Assembly: GCA_011634665.1 (NCBI GenBank) | Contig: WAEK01000009.1 | Span: 682,001 to 746,000 of the forward strand | Source: Mortierella sp. BCC40632 | Lineage: Eukaryota > Mortierellomycota > Mortierellomycetes > Mortierellales > Mortierellaceae | Length of the DNA stretch: 64,000 bases | Direction of reading: 5' to 3' | Shown here: positions 22,805-36,057 of the stretch, piece after piece | How positions within the stretch are numbered: the first letter of the stretch is position 1 | Layout: every line of letters starts with the position of its first letter | The notes under the pieces: model-generated | The model's input: only the letters and a program-made list of their open reading frames with translations | Databases searched by the model: none | What the model was told of the DNA's origin: nothing | Made by a program: the position numbers and the translations under genes

Positions 22805-24353
22805 AGAGGACAGGGGCGTCGCAGAGATGAGAGAGAGAGAGAGAGAGAGACAGAGACAGAGAGAGAGAGAGAGAGAAAGAGAAAGTGAGAAAGAGAAAGA
22901 GAGAGGAAGCCCAAGTCGGCGGGCAAGTCAGGTAAAAGGCAAGACGACTCTCGCTCCTCTTCTCTTTTCCTCTACTACTCGACCAGATTCTCTTTTCGCT
23001 GTTCTCTTTCAGGAGGAGAACAAGGAGGAGGAGGACAAGCAGACCGCAGATGAGAGCATTTCGGCCATCTCTTTCACTCCTCTCTAAAAAAACACACACA
23101 CCCGTGCATTCATGCAGTAGCCCAACTTGCCTCTTCTTTCTCTCTGCGTGCATCTGCTGCTCTCACAACTAAACGGGGCTAAATCTCACCCCAACTGGCT
23201 CCTCTCTCTTACCCGTGTCCCAGCTCCAGCCCGCTCATGAATGTGCCCACGGCATGGAACAAATAAAGCAATGCATCCCTAACCCAACCTGCCCTTTCTC
23301 TTTTTTCCCCTTCTCTGTCTTTGTGGTGGTGCATCCAGCAATGGGTACGACGCGTGAGTGCATGGAAAGGAAGTGATCCATGCTCGCACTATTGGCAGAA
23401 GGAAGGAAGGAAGACCCTCAGATATTCTCTTGCGCATCAGTAAGAGCCAAAGGGCGCACATCTCTGCTATGCAACCAGACACACATCAATGACAGCCTAT
23501 TGTCTATCATTCCCCTAGGCAAGCTCTGGAGCAAGAAAAAAAGAAAGTGTCAGAGAGTGCACCAGAGTTAATATTGGAATACACGCATGGATGATTTCAT
23601 CTACTGGAGGAAGGACCCGTTTGTTTCTGTGGCTCATCTTGTCCTCGGAGCAAATTCTCCATTGTGACAGATTCGATCAAGTTCAGCAGAAGGGGCCCTT
23701 TGCCCTGAGTTTTCCTTCTCTTCCTTTTTTTTTTATCTCTCTGTTCCTCTCTCTCTCTCTCTCTCTTTCTGCGAGCAGGCGGTTTTCCCCTGACGACACT
23801 CGGTAATCTGCTCGGATGAACAGAGGGAGAGAGAGAATAGAGCAAAGCGAGCTCCTTTTCTTAAAAAAAAAAAAAAATAAAAAATGGGCTCCCAAGTCGG
23901 CCTCAACTCTTTTTCATTCATTAGAATTGAAATGGCCCGTCCAAGCAAGAGGGTTCATAGTCCGACTCGAGTGGCTCGAAACAGTGCCCACACTTTCTCA
24001 CTCACTCACACTTTCCCCTGCCAGGGGGGGGGGGACAATCAAGGGAAGGGATCAACTTCAGGAACAAGAAACAACATAACACATTCCTTTACTCTCTTTC
24101 TATATTACCTGTGGCAGGGGGGAAAATCTCTTTCTCCTCACCTCTCTCTCTCTCTCTCTCTCTCTCTCTTGCTCTCTTGCTCTCTTGTTTTCTCTCCCAT
24201 CTGCCTACCTACCTACCTACTTGCTAGCTCGTTTATTTGTCTATCTTACCAATGGCTTGTGGAATCCCTTTCTTTCCCTCCTCACCCCTCTCCGGGCAGT
24301 AGAGTCTCATTATCCAAGAAGGTGTCATCTGCAACCAGAGGATCAGCGAATTG

Positions 24354-24386
<33 letters not shown>

Positions 24387-25018
24387 AGGGCGCCAACGAG
24401 AGTATCCTTTGTCTCGTCTCGCATCAATACCAATCCACATGGCTATCAATGGTCAAAAAAAAAATGCTCGGGATAAAAGAAATCTGTGGCCTAGTAAATG
24501 CTCTCGAACGCCTCAAACACGCTGCTCCCTTGTCTGTAAAAATACGCCGTAGCAAATACTCCAAGACATCGTCACCTCAGACTGCAGTGCACATACACAT
24601 TTCATACCTTGGCAATCGGAGCCAGAGACAAAGAGAGGGAGAGAGAGAGCTTTTGAAGAGAGAAGCGCTCGGGATGAGGAGCCCTCGTCAAAGAGCCTTA
24701 ATGCCATTGAGGACTTTTGGAACTGAAAAAAAGAAGAAAGAAAAAGAAGGTAGACCTTTTGTTCATTTTTTGGCTGGAAAATAAGGATGAACTTTTCAGG
24801 AAGAGGAAAGTGAAAAAGGCCGAGAGAATGAAAGATTTAAGACTGAGGACACCCATACCCCAGTCTAGCCATCGTTATTTTCTCTGCACCAAGGAGAGAT
24901 GTACCCAGGTTCAGGTCGTTTGATTGCCAAAGAGCAAGAATCGAGGACTTGGCTCTTCGGGTTAAGCATGGCCCAATACCGCAAATGACAAAGACAAATA
25001 GGAATTTTTTCAACTTTT

Positions 25019-25050
<32 letters not shown>

Positions 25051-25686
25051 ATTTTATTTTTTTTTTAAATATTATTATCATTTTAACCATGTCATTTTCT
25101 GGATTGTTAGGATAGAGAGGGAAAAAAATATTCATAGAAATCTGAAAGACAGATCGAAATGTATTTGACGGCCTAGCTAATCGTTATCAATCTCTTTTCG
25201 TGATGTAGAACTCTCCACTGCCAAAAGAGAACCCAGAAAAGTCCCCTCATCGCCACTTGGAGGAAGCATACCCCAAGTGTTTGACCTAGCTCGCACGGAG
25301 CAAATAGGAAAGCACCTCAGCCCTCGACTTGTGCCACTTGGAAAACCTGGCACGCACAATGGAGAAGCTTTGCCACTAATGGATCGATAGACTACCACTT
25401 CTCTAGAAGAATTCTACATGTTAACAGCAACTTTGATGACACAGAACTCTCATAACAATTCTTCTCAGCTACAATCCCGCGAGTTCATCCCTTATCCCTA
25501 TCCTTGGAAATATAAGTCAACATCCTTATCTTTTCAGTCCAGGAAAAAAAAAAAAAAAAAAAAGTCTACCGATACAGGTCTACAGAGCTAACGCGAGATG
25601 TTCACGAGATTAAGTCATTTCAGTCTTTTAATGAAGAGAAAGTCGCTAACCTTTAACTACTGGCCAATATCTCTGGGTAAATCGTA
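22301..25686. other. 3.4-kb gene desert rich in GA/CT microsatellites and homopolymers
   Basis: Between kelch paralogue 2 (start) and PLD (stop). GA repeats fill 22682-22890; G runs occur near 22533-22580 and 24023-24033; CT runs lie at 23748-23768, 24145-24170 and 25024-25052; A runs at 23862, 24364 and 25542. ORFs here are driven by these repeats or are short. The kelch-proximal 600 bases probably hold its promoter. I see no gene. Confidence 0.6.
22721..22800. repeat. (GA)n microsatellite upstream of kelch paralogue 2
   Basis: Uninterrupted GA run of 80 nt, flanked by impure GA/GATA repeats from 22682 to 22890. It reads CT on the sense strand of the kelch gene, about 420-500 bases upstream of its ATG. 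Confidence 0.95.
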
Positions 25687-28600
25687 TCACGTAAAGATCT
25701 CCATCGGGACCACAGCGCCTTCAACCACGCCTCCAAGAAGATTCTCCTTGCTTAAGAATCTCAGTGGGAACTCGACCAAGTGACCGGTGACTCCTTGGAG
25801 ACGCTTCTTCACATCCTCTGCTGTCGCGCCTTCCATCGCCACATGGCCCGTCAACACTTTCTTGGGATTGGGGACAAAGCTACGGTAGTCATCCCAAGTC
25901 TCAACCGTGTCATCAGGCACGCATCGGAACACATCTCGGAAAATCTCTGTGTTGGTCGTCGCAACCCTTCGCCACCAAGACTCGTAGAAATCGTCATGCA
26001 AAGGATCTCTCACGATCCGTTCGGTGTACTCTGGATCGTTCACACTGGCTCGTTTCGCATCATGGAGATGGGTTGCCAAGGGCGAATGCCATTGGTCAAC
26101 GGCTTCGCCTTCTTCTTCATCAGGATGATACACCTCCACATAACCACCTGTCGCCTCTCCAACATCGTCAGTACTCTGGACGCGTTGGCGCTGCTTCCGT
26201 GGCCGGACGTGAGCAAGTGGCTCGTCTGATCCTCCTTCCTGCGGAGGCTGAACATGCACTTCGGGTCCAACCGTCGCTCCAACGGCAGCTGAAGTCAATG
26301 TGGACGATGACGAAGATTCCTGTTGAAGCACCTCGTGTTCCCAGGCTTGCTCTGCCGCAAAGACATTCTTTTGCTTTTGTTGTTGCTGATCCTGCTCTTG
26401 CTTGGCACGTTGCTGCCGAATCAACTCTAGACGAGCCTGTTCGGGGTCCTTGTGTGGCGCGTCCAGGTCAACGGGCAAGACGCTTGCCTTTGTCACCACG
26501 TCATGCTCCACGTGTGGTAAGAGACCAAGGTGCTCCTTGAACAGGTCTGTACGCATCGTATGGGCCATCTTTCCTACTTTATACTGCAAAACGTGCACAA
26601 CGACATATAGTTGATGGAGAATAGTGTAGCAGAAAGAAGACAAGAGTTAATAAAATTGGCTCAAGACACCTAGAGGTATGCACCTAATCGTTCATAGAAA
26701 GAAAGGAGTCAATCACAAAGACAACAAACAAAAGAGCTTACAGGAACCCCATTCATGGTCGAGTCGATCATTTCAGTATCCTCAATAATGATTGCAATTT
26801 CTGAATCACGGAATCCGACTTGAGAGCGGTCATTAATGTTAGCTATGTTACGGGATAAAAAAAAAAATTGGAGCGGGTTAACAACAGGTATCTTGATGTC
26901 TTTCTTGGTCGCTTAGGTTGCTTAGCCAACGCATCCATTTCCTCCTTCTTCATACCTGATCCGCAGATAATGATCCGATCGTCAACAATCATCAATTTGC
27001 TATGGATATATAATTGTTCGGTCACAAAATCATCAACCTCATTGTCTTCCACATGATGTTCCAGGAGCTCGCTTGGACCGGCTTGACTTTCCGCCATAGG
27101 GTCTTCACTTGTCACACGTGGCACTGGAATAGGCTCAATAATCGACTCAGTGTCTTCTTCTTCTTTGGCGATTTTTCTCTCTTGATCTCGCGTGTTGTAT
27201 TGAGAACTTGTTTGGTGCTGTTGCTGTTGTTCCATCTCGATAGAATCCGAGTCTGAATCGGATTCGTCTCCACCACTCTCACCAAATCCAAATCCAAGTC
27301 GACGCGAACGACGTCTTGGAGAAAGAGTGCCTCTTGTCAACTTATGATGTCTTGGCTCCAGGTTGCCTTGGTCCTTTGTTCCCTTCATCTTTTCGATTGC
27401 AGTTCGGACCATCGTTCCAAGTCCGTCTAAGACTTCGGCATGGTTGTCGTCTCGCTCCACGTGGCGTCCATCTTCAATCTCGGCTTGGTAAACCTCCCGT
27501 TGGATTTGCTCATGAGTGCTCGTGTCCGCCAAGGAGTGCTCCGTTGCCGCTGGGACATATCCATGCTCCTTCACGGACCGTGCCATCGCCTTCTTGGTAA
27601 TACTTTCGTCCCATGTTCTGAGCGTATCCATGGCTTTGCGACGATCTGAAATTTCTTTGATCCGTTCCGCCTCAGCGTTCTGGGGGATTGGGTCCAATAG
27701 AAATTTGGAGGCGAGTGATCTCTGTCGGTGAAGTTCATCGCCCTCTTCTTCTGCCTCCTCGTTCTCTCGTTCTGCTGCCTCCTTTGGATTCGACTCGTCT
27801 CCCGTCTGTTGCTTTCGCCTCCTCTCTTCTTCTTTGACAGCTTCGACGATCGCATCAAACTTTCCGTGCTTAATCCGGTCAAAACTACGGAGACCATAGA
27901 ATCCGATATATTGGTCTGGGTCGATGCCATTGGCAATCAGGCGTTCGATCACCGAGTTGCCACCACGACAAATCGACACATACTGGAAATGCATCACCTT
28001 GCGCAATGTTCCAGCCTCACTCGACATGATATCAGCCTCGAACGCTGGCATCAGGGGCATCACGACGATCACACGGAACCTTTTCTGCTCACGATGAGCT
28101 CGGGTGATCCTATTGACGAGTGCAATACCGATATGATTCTTGAGATCCGGATGTCCATTCTCCACAGCCAAAGTCACTACGAAGAAAGCGAAGAAAAATA
28201 ACAACAAAAGATTGGTCTTGATTAGTTGCGCGAGAGATTCCTCCGAGGCTAAGAAACCCAAAGGGACAGGAGTGTCTTACCAAAGAATTGGTTCTCAATA
28301 TAAATAAAATGCTCTGCATTCTCGATCGTATGCAGATAAGCATCCTGAATTGAGCGTTCAAGATCCACGCCTTGGGACCAGAGCGAACTACTGCGCAGAA
28401 TCTGCACCTTTTGGGTTCCTGTCCACCCTGTTTCGTTGCGAGTGCTCACAAACTCGCCCTTGGGGGTTAAGAACTTCATGTGTGATTTTTTCATGGCTTT
28501 GCTGCGCTTGACAAAGTTCCAGCGTTGGACAAAATGTCGGGCGACATCGCGTGCTGGTTGACCTGCCATACCAATATGAACATCGTGCCATGGCATTCGA

Positions 28601-31600
28601 GGGAGCAGTTTTTTCTCAATCAGCTCGTTGTTGAATTCCTTGACTATTCATGCGACAGAGAGATGCCCGCAGCAATGAGAAGATGGTATTAGTGCTGGCG
28701 CTGTTTTTTCTTTTTCTTTCATCCCCCCTCCTCTTCCTCCTCCTTCAAGTGCCCAGGGCAATTGTACAGTACCATTAACAAAATCTTTGATTCTTGGATT
28801 TGAATAGTCTAGACCAGGCCAAATAGTGCCCTTGCCAGAAGGATGGTAATCCGAGAGTTGATGCGTTCGACTGTCATACCGTCCATAGCACAAATCCAGT
28901 CCGCCAATAAATGCAATTCGACAATCGATCACACAGATCTTTTCATGATGCGCCCAGAATTGGGTGGCATTTACGCCTAAATGATCTGGGTGGCGCTGTA
29001 CTTGAATGTTCTTGTGGAGACCCTGGAGCCAGATCTTGGTATGAGCGGAATCCAAGGTTAGGGCCAACGAGACTTCCTTGTAGACTACAATATAGATCAT
29101 GACTCCCTCCATAGCCTTTTTCTTCAAGAGGCGATCCAGGCGAAACTCTTCGTTCTGCTCTGGAGGCCTGCGGAGATACTTTTGAGTGGTAATCAGGTTC
29201 AAAAAAAAATAGAGAGAGAGAGGATTGAGTAATGCTTGAGTTAGATACACGAGATACACAGCAAGTTTGCTACAGCGCTCTCTCCCTTTCATGGTATGAC
29301 ATTTCTTACCAACTCAGGCGACAGCCACCAGTCGCAGATATAGATCTCAGATTTGGCTGCCATCAGGGCATCTGAAACAGCATGAAAGTAATCCTTGCCG
29401 TCTACATAATAGCGCACTTTCGCGTCCTCACGCTCAGGTGCAAAGCTTCCGAATCTGTGCGAGATAACCCAGGGCGAGGATTGCTTCATTTTGGTAAAGT
29501 ACTCCATCCACTCGAGCATATCGCGGTTGTGGTCTCCTTTGATCTCAATAGTCTTGTGTTTGTTGCCCAACTCGATGTGATGAAGGTTTAACCCAAGGGT
29601 CTGTTCCTTGTGGCGGACGAAGAAATTCTGGTCGAATAAAAAAACTTCAGTCGGATCATTCGAGCCCACAGTAGGGCAAAAGGCAATGTACGAGTCTCGA
29701 AGGAGTGCCCATGACTTGTCCCATCGAGTAACACCTCCGATGCCACAGAATTTCAAGCTTGTGTCGATTGTCTTCATATCCACATAAGACTCTTTACCCT
29801 TCCATCCCATATCCTTGGTCAGAGACATGGCCGAAATTTCAAGGAATTCGTAAAGATCGTAGGAGACGGTCCAGTTAAGATCCTCAAGGACTCTGATCAG
29901 ATACGTTTGAAGAGCCTGACGACGAGCAAGATTGGTTTCCCGAAGATAAGCGACTTTCTCCTCAGCCTTCATCCCCAACGTTGCTTTTGCTAGAGAGAAA
30001 GCGTATGAAAGCTAAATTAAAAGACGAAGAAAAAAAAAAAGTTAATGGTTGGGAGCAATGGGTTGGTCTCAACTGGCCGTGACTGAAGGTAAAAAGACAT
30101 ATCTCCTCAAGTTGAGAAACGGTTTGTGAAAAAAACGGTACCTGACTAGGAAACTTTGGCACATTTTCATACTTCTTGGCAACAAGATTCAGATGCAGTT
30201 TGTAAAAGTCATAGAGGGTCCTACGGATTACCCACTTGATATCTCCATACTGCAGCTCGACACGAAAGATGATCTGTTTACTGATACCGAGCTCTATCTC
30301 GGAGTCAGATACGGCGACCTAAACATTTGTGTCCCATTGACCAAAAAGTCGTTTAGTCTCTCTAGATTTGATATCAGTCTTTTTTTTACCTTGATCATCT
30401 GAAAAAAGACTGGTGGCTGAAGTCGGCGTCATTGAGGAGAGGTAGAGAGAGTCGTAATTAGCCTTCAGTTCAACTATATCATACTCAAAGTATGGCTGTG
30501 GCACCCCTCTTTTCCACCGAATGCAATGTAAATTGGCAGGTTTCGTATTCGGGGCTTTCGCCAGAGTCTCCGCCACAGAGCCAAAATACTCGCAAGAGCA
30601 TTTACACAAATACAAAGACGCCCGAGCCAAAGGCGCGCTTTTTAGCTTGATTTTTTTAGGAGCACTGTCCAGCTGACAATATACCACGTAACCCGGCCCA
30701 TTCTCTCCCGATTCCTTGTTTGGTTCTTTTCCAACTGGTCATACCACAACGCGCTGCTCACGCCACACAACTCCAAACGGAAAAGAGGCCGGAAGAAGTT
30801 GAAAGGAAAAAGTGACCTGGAGCGGACGAGACCAAGACCAAGACCAAGGCCACAGGCGCATGTGCGCAAGGAAGGGAAAAGAACGAGGCATTGACCCTTT
30901 TTGACAGAACAACCGGAACCCGACGATAGCCGCCCGCCCTCATCAACAATAACAAAAGAAATACGTACTGGCCGGCGTCGCTTGTCATCTCGTCGTAGGA
31001 AAAGCGCAGGGACGGCTGATGCGCTAATCGCAAGGGCAACAACAGGAATATCCACCTCAGACATATTCTTGGACCGTGATGACCCCGTGAATGCAGCCGC
31101 GGCACTGTTGAGGAATAATGCGTTTCGAAAGCCTTCCTTTCTAAAGATATTGGAGAGCTTTTTCTGACCATGCACGTCTTGTTGATGCACTTGGCGTAGG
31201 TGCTGTTGAGAGTTCGATCCAACAGAGACCGGACCTGCTTTTGAGCTATCTTCACCGCCCGAGGAACTATGACGATGTAGGTGGAGGCGATGACGGAGAC
31301 GATGGCTACGACTAGCGTCGTCGAGACAATCATTGTCACTATGGGAATCAGGGTCCTCAATGACGTTGTGGCGGACAGAAGAGGTTCTCGAATGGCGCTG
31401 TCCGCTCAAGCTATCTGGATCTAAAAGAAAAGAAGAAAAAGAAGAAAAAATGAGCGAGTTGACAAGGTGTGGTGCGCATGGCATGGGTCAGAGACAAGGA
31501 CAGGCAACTGAATCCTTTTCCCTCCAAAAAGCGGAAGAGCGCTATGATTGTGTTGCCCGAGGCATTCCCATCGATCCTTTTCATTTCATTGCTAGAACAC

Positions 31601-32273
31601 AGCCTCTTCTCCACTCTCTCTTTCTCTCTTTCTCTCTCAGCCTGAAAACAAAAAAATGGAGAGATATTTGTTTCTGCTTCTCTCATTTCTGAGACTGTGC
31701 CAGCCGCTGCTCTCCTATGTTTGTCTTCCATATCCTCCATTTTTGCTCTCCATCAATGCTACAGCCGATAACACGATGCGGTCATTGTCACTACTACCCA
31801 CTTTTGTTAAACTTGCCTTGGCTAGATAGATCTGGCGAGCGGTGCCGAGAAGGAGGAGAGAGATAACCCATCCTAGACTGCTGTGGTTGGGGTTCAATCC
31901 CGTCAGCTTCTTTTTCTCTGTTTTGGGCGAGTGCTCGCGTGGCTAAGCTCGATAGGCTGATCTTTGGGCCTCCACCGCCTCCGATCCCCGTCATGCCATT
32001 CGCGGCGCTGCCAACTGGAGCTGTAGCAACAAGGCTTGCGATAAGCTTCTCGGGTTCACCCAACTGCTGTTGTTGCCGTTGCTGTTGCTGGTGCTGTTGC
32101 TGAGGGTGGTGTTCATTCACGACGTCAGTACGTTTTTCATCGATGACAGGTTCGGTTAGTTGAACCTTGTTTGGAGCATGCGACGGATGCGGGGAGGCAG
32201 AAGTTAACGTGGAGAGATGAACGGGCCCATTATTCGCGTCATCGTCGTGGTGTGGAAATAGGTTGCGCTCCAT
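25687..32273 (-). CDS. Phospholipase D (PX-PH type)
   Basis: Nine recognised exons: 32273-31817, 31420-30969, 30318-30142, 29989-29310, 29178-28773, 28643-28281, 28176-26956, 26842-26742, 26583-25687; about 1585 aa. A disordered Gln/Ser/His-rich N-terminus leads to PX ([26 protein letters not shown]), PH ([24 protein letters not shown]), HKD1 ([19 protein letters not shown]), FIYIENQFF, then HKD2 ([34 protein letters not shown]). A 300-residue charged insertion precedes HKD2. PLD cleaves phosphatidylcholine to phosphatidic acid and choline at membranes. Intron 1 needs a GC-AG donor (AAG|GCAAGT). Two junctions are unsettled: between RRRP and the PX domain (640-nt gap) and after FPSQ, where the GTACCG donor fails on phase and T|GTCTTT near 30096 may be used. 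Divergent from the LPAAT gene. Confidence 0.9.
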
Positions 32274-33928
32274 GGATGGAGAGAGAGCGAGAGCGAGAAG
32301 AGATTCCGGCCAAGGCCAGGAAAAAAAAAGAAGAGGACTGGGGAGCGACTAGCGCGGGGGAATTGAGACTGAAGAGGCAGTCTTTTTTTTTTCTGTTCAA
32401 AGAATGGATGAGAGGATGAATAAAGACAATGTGAAGAGTGGAGAGGAGAAGGAGGCAATGTGGCGGAGGAAGAGAAGAAGGAAGGCTAATGAATGCACCA
32501 AAGTGAGAGTATAGCCAATGGAGTGGAAGGATGGTAAGATGGATGAATGAATGAAGAGAAGAAAGAGAACGGGCCAACAGGATGATGCTTGTCGCTGAAG
32601 AGGTGTTTCGAACGAGACTGTCTCGTGTTGTCCTCTCTCTTTCTATTTTCTCTTTTCTCTTTTTTCTTTTCTCTTTTTCATTTTTTTCTTTTCTCTTATT
32701 CTCTTTTCTCTTTTCTCTTTCTCTCCTCTCACACTCTTACGCATCTTTTCTAGTCGACTCGACGTTGTCTCTCACTTTTCTCATCTCTCGTTCAGCCTGT
32801 GGATATTCATCATGACCATGGACTTGATTAAATGGTGATTGGCATGGATATGCCCTGGAGATCCATAACACCATACCTCTCTCTCTTGCCAGGAACATAC
32901 CTCTCCCTTCGGGAAGGGTTGCACCATGATTCTTTTTACCGTTTGTTGCTGCAGGCATTTCTTATTTTATTTTGTCTCCCGCTTAGTGTGAGCTTTCAAG
33001 TTGGGCTGAGCTGAGCAAGAAAAAGATGAGCGGAAGAAGAAAAGAATGAGAGCAAGTCCCTGGTTTGGACAAAAGGTCGGAAGGTGCCCCACGCCCTTCG
33101 TCATTTGCATCCAACACCTGCCTCCTTCTGTCCTCGCCTCTCAAAAAGTGCATTGCCCCGCCTCACTTTTGCTTCGCCCCGCCTTTTACTCCACCTTCTC
33201 CTTCGACCCCTCCTCCTCCTCCCTTCACATTTCTGTCTATACCAAGAAAAAAAAAACCAAAAAAAAAAAACGTGAGATTTATTCGGGGATTCATTCCTCC
33301 AATGATGTTCAAAAATGTGAGCTACCTATATTTGTCCATGAGCTCTCGACGTTTGCTTCGAAAAGCGTAAGCGTAGGCAGAGTGTACAACAGGTAGGAGC
33401 CCCGACAAAGTTACGCGAGAACGAGCCAGGAATGTAATCCATTGGATGTTTTTTGTCTCGTGGCCATGAAAAAAGAAAAAAAAAAAAAAAAAAAAAAATA
33501 GTGACACCCTCTCTATGTATTTTTTTTTTTTTTTTTTTGGTCGAGTGCATGTGTTTAGTCTCGCTGCTGAGGTGGATCATGGTAATGGTGGCGATTTCCT
33601 TTTCTCTACCATGCCTCTAACCCTTAATGCCCTTCCACCTCTTGGTCCTGTTTCCCCGAAGGTGACCTGTCACTGTCAGACGGACCAACCGACCGACCGA
33701 CCAACCGGCTCGGACAGGACCCAAGAGTGTTCCGTGATTCTGACTTTGTAATCTCTAACGGACTCCCCTCCCCCCCTCTTCTCCTCCCTCAGTTCGCTCT
33801 GGCTTATTATTCCTGTTCTGCGACCCTGTTTCGTTTTGCATTACCTTCTTTCTCTACCTTCCATCCCATCTCTCGGATCCTTCACCGACGTCCATTCCAA
33901 TTTCTCAGTCGACTCTTTGGAACGAACC
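32274..33928. promoter_or_regulatory. Shared divergent region between PLD and LPAAT genes
   Basis: 1655 bases between two start codons. Immediately upstream of the PLD ATG the plus strand is GAGAGAGCGAGAGCGAG, a CT tract on the PLD sense strand. Upstream of the LPAAT ATG the plus strand is CT-rich (33760-33890). In between are CTTTT repeats (32640-32725), A and T runs (33475-33540) and a short GACC repeat (33684-33704). No gene seen. Confidence 0.5.
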
Positions 33929-36057
33929 ATGCTAGAAGTTGTCACTCGACCCGCAAAGACTCTTCTTTATGGATCAGCTCTGTTCAGGTACATTCTTTTA
34001 CTTCGCCCTTTCTCCCACACACACACACACACACCCTCTATCCCAACTCCATCATTCAATTGACCCTCCGCATGTCTCCATTTCCTCAAAGATACCATCA
34101 CCCCACTCCCAATGAGTTTGGGACTTTTTAAATCAGAGTCACTTGGACTCTTGACCATTCCTCTTTTTTTTTTTTTTTGATTCTAATCTCTATCATTGTC
34201 GGTCCTTGGGTCTCCAATGATCTTCTCATAGCTTTTGCTCTGTCTTAAATGTGATCCAGGTCTTTTCTCTATTGATAAGGCCCTTCTCGAAGCGTCTCTT
34301 CTTTGAGGTCAACGCACGCGTCGCTGGTTCGATGTGGAAAGTGATGCAGGTACGAAAAAAAAAAAAAAAAAAAAGCGAGTTGAAAGCGACCTTTCTTCTT
34401 CTTCTTCTTCTTCTTCTTCTTCTTCTTGGTGTGTGAATGGGATCCTTCCTCTACTCCTCGTCTCCTCTCTAACTCTAGGATTTCTACTTTTAAAAATATC
34501 GATAGATGATTATGGAGGTAAGACAACACTAATGGCTCAAAGAATTAAAGGAAGAGAGAGAGAGAGAGAGAGAGAGAGGCGTGAGAAGAGTGCATAGTTG
34601 GTCGAGTGAGGTGACTCGTGTGTCCTCACTGCCTTGAGTGACAGGAGGAAGCAACAGGACGGAAGAACCTTTTAGACACCCGAGAACCTCCCCAAGCAGC
34701 TCGCTGAAGTGATGGAGCAACTACTTTAGCGTGTGTGGAGTAGAGTGGATGGAAAGGGAGACACGGAAAAAGAGACAAAACAGGGTTGCGTGACCTTGTT
34801 TTTTTTTTTTTTCCTTTTTCTTACACAACACCGGGGGAGCTATTTAAAGCTGGAGAGAAGAAAAGATCATTGTCATATGCGGACAAAAAGATAAAACAGG
34901 TCTATCATAGATTCGTCTTGTGGAGAAAGAAAGAGAGCAGTGTAGCTTACACCTTTACCTCGTTGGTCTTGCTGTCAAATGAACACAAAATAGAAGAGAC
35001 ACAAAGCCCAGATTACGTTCTCGGGTGATAAGATCCCCCACAACGAGAGCGCACTGGTTTTTGGAAACCATCGGTCGTTTACCGACTTTTACATGTTCCA
35101 TTCAGTTGCCGCACGGAGGGGAATGATCAACTACATGAAGGTAAAAAAGAAAAGAAAAGAAAAGAAAAGCTCGTAATCCGTTAATTCGTGTCGGCTGCTT
35201 TTTCTCGATGTGGTGTTGTCTCCGGTATCCTAACATCCTGTCATCTTGTTCCTGGCTCCTTTTTCTAGTACTTTGCCAAGGACTCTCTAAAATATGTAAG
35301 TCAGTTCGTGCCTTGACATTGACCAGGAATATCTGAAACTATACCGCCCTGCTGACTATAACATATTCCTTTTGGATTGAATTAGATTCCTTTCTATGGA
35401 TGGGGCATGTGGATCATGGGCATGTTGTTCATTAACAGGAATTGGCAGCAGGATCAGGTTGCGATCAACAAAATGTTTTCTAGGATATTGGATATTCAGG
35501 CACCTGTCTGGATCGCATCTTTCTTGGAGGGCTCTCGTTTGACGCCTAGCAAGCTTGCTGCTTCTCAGAAGTTTATGCAGAGCCGTGGACTCCCCGTCCT
35601 GTCTAATGTTTTGATGCCAAGGACAAAAGGATTCATTGCCTGCGTGAACAAATTCAGAGGAACTCATGTCAAGTGTGTATATGGTAAGCATAGAAAAGTG
35701 AGGTCCTTTCGAATCATCCGGATAATAGACAGAGTCAACTCTAACATTGCGCTGGGACTCTCCTTCCCCTCCCCTCCCCCCCACCCGTCGCTAGACTTTA
35801 CATTTGCATACTACCATAGGACAAAGGGCTTTGGAGTCCCTCCAGATCTGGTGCGTGTTCACACTGGTCAGTTGAGTCCCGAGTACAAGTTCCATGTCCA
35901 CGTGAAGCGATACCAGATTGATGATCTACCAAAGGATGAGGAAAAGCTGAGCGAGTGGGTCGTTCAAAAATATGTCGAGAAAGATGCATTTTTGGAGAGT
36001 ATGAAAGAAAATTGGACTGAAAACATTGAGGGAGGAGTATGGAGCGAAAAGTGGTAG
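33929..36057 (+). CDS. 1-acyl-sn-glycerol-3-phosphate acyltransferase (AGPAT3/4-type LPAAT)
   Basis: Seven exons in phase: 33929-33987, 34280-34349, 34506-34517, 35012-35140, 35269-35295, 35386-35683, 35795-36057 (285 aa). The acyltransferase block I is NHRSFTD (N66, H67, D72) and block III is FLEGSR (E147), both typical of PlsC enzymes. Downstream, SRGLPVLSNVLMPRTKGF and FHVHVKRYQIDDLPKDEEKL follow the AGPAT3/4/LCLAT pattern. The reaction acylates lysophosphatidic acid to phosphatidic acid, at the ER by family precedent. Exon 3 is a 12-nt micro-exon (MIME) with good AG/GT flanks, and exon 5 is 27 nt. Exon 2 could instead start at 34260, but that is out of phase with exon 1. An in-frame upstream ATG at 33836 would lengthen the N-terminus. 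The 3' end overlaps no other gene. Confidence 0.87.

Noticed and set aside
22539..23153. 204-codon minus-strand Ser-Leu ORF
   Set aside because: Product of the GA/CT microsatellite read in frame.
23884..24552. 222-codon plus-strand ORF in the gene desert
   Set aside because: Runs through CT and A repeats that encode Ser-Leu and Lys runs; no protein-like segments.
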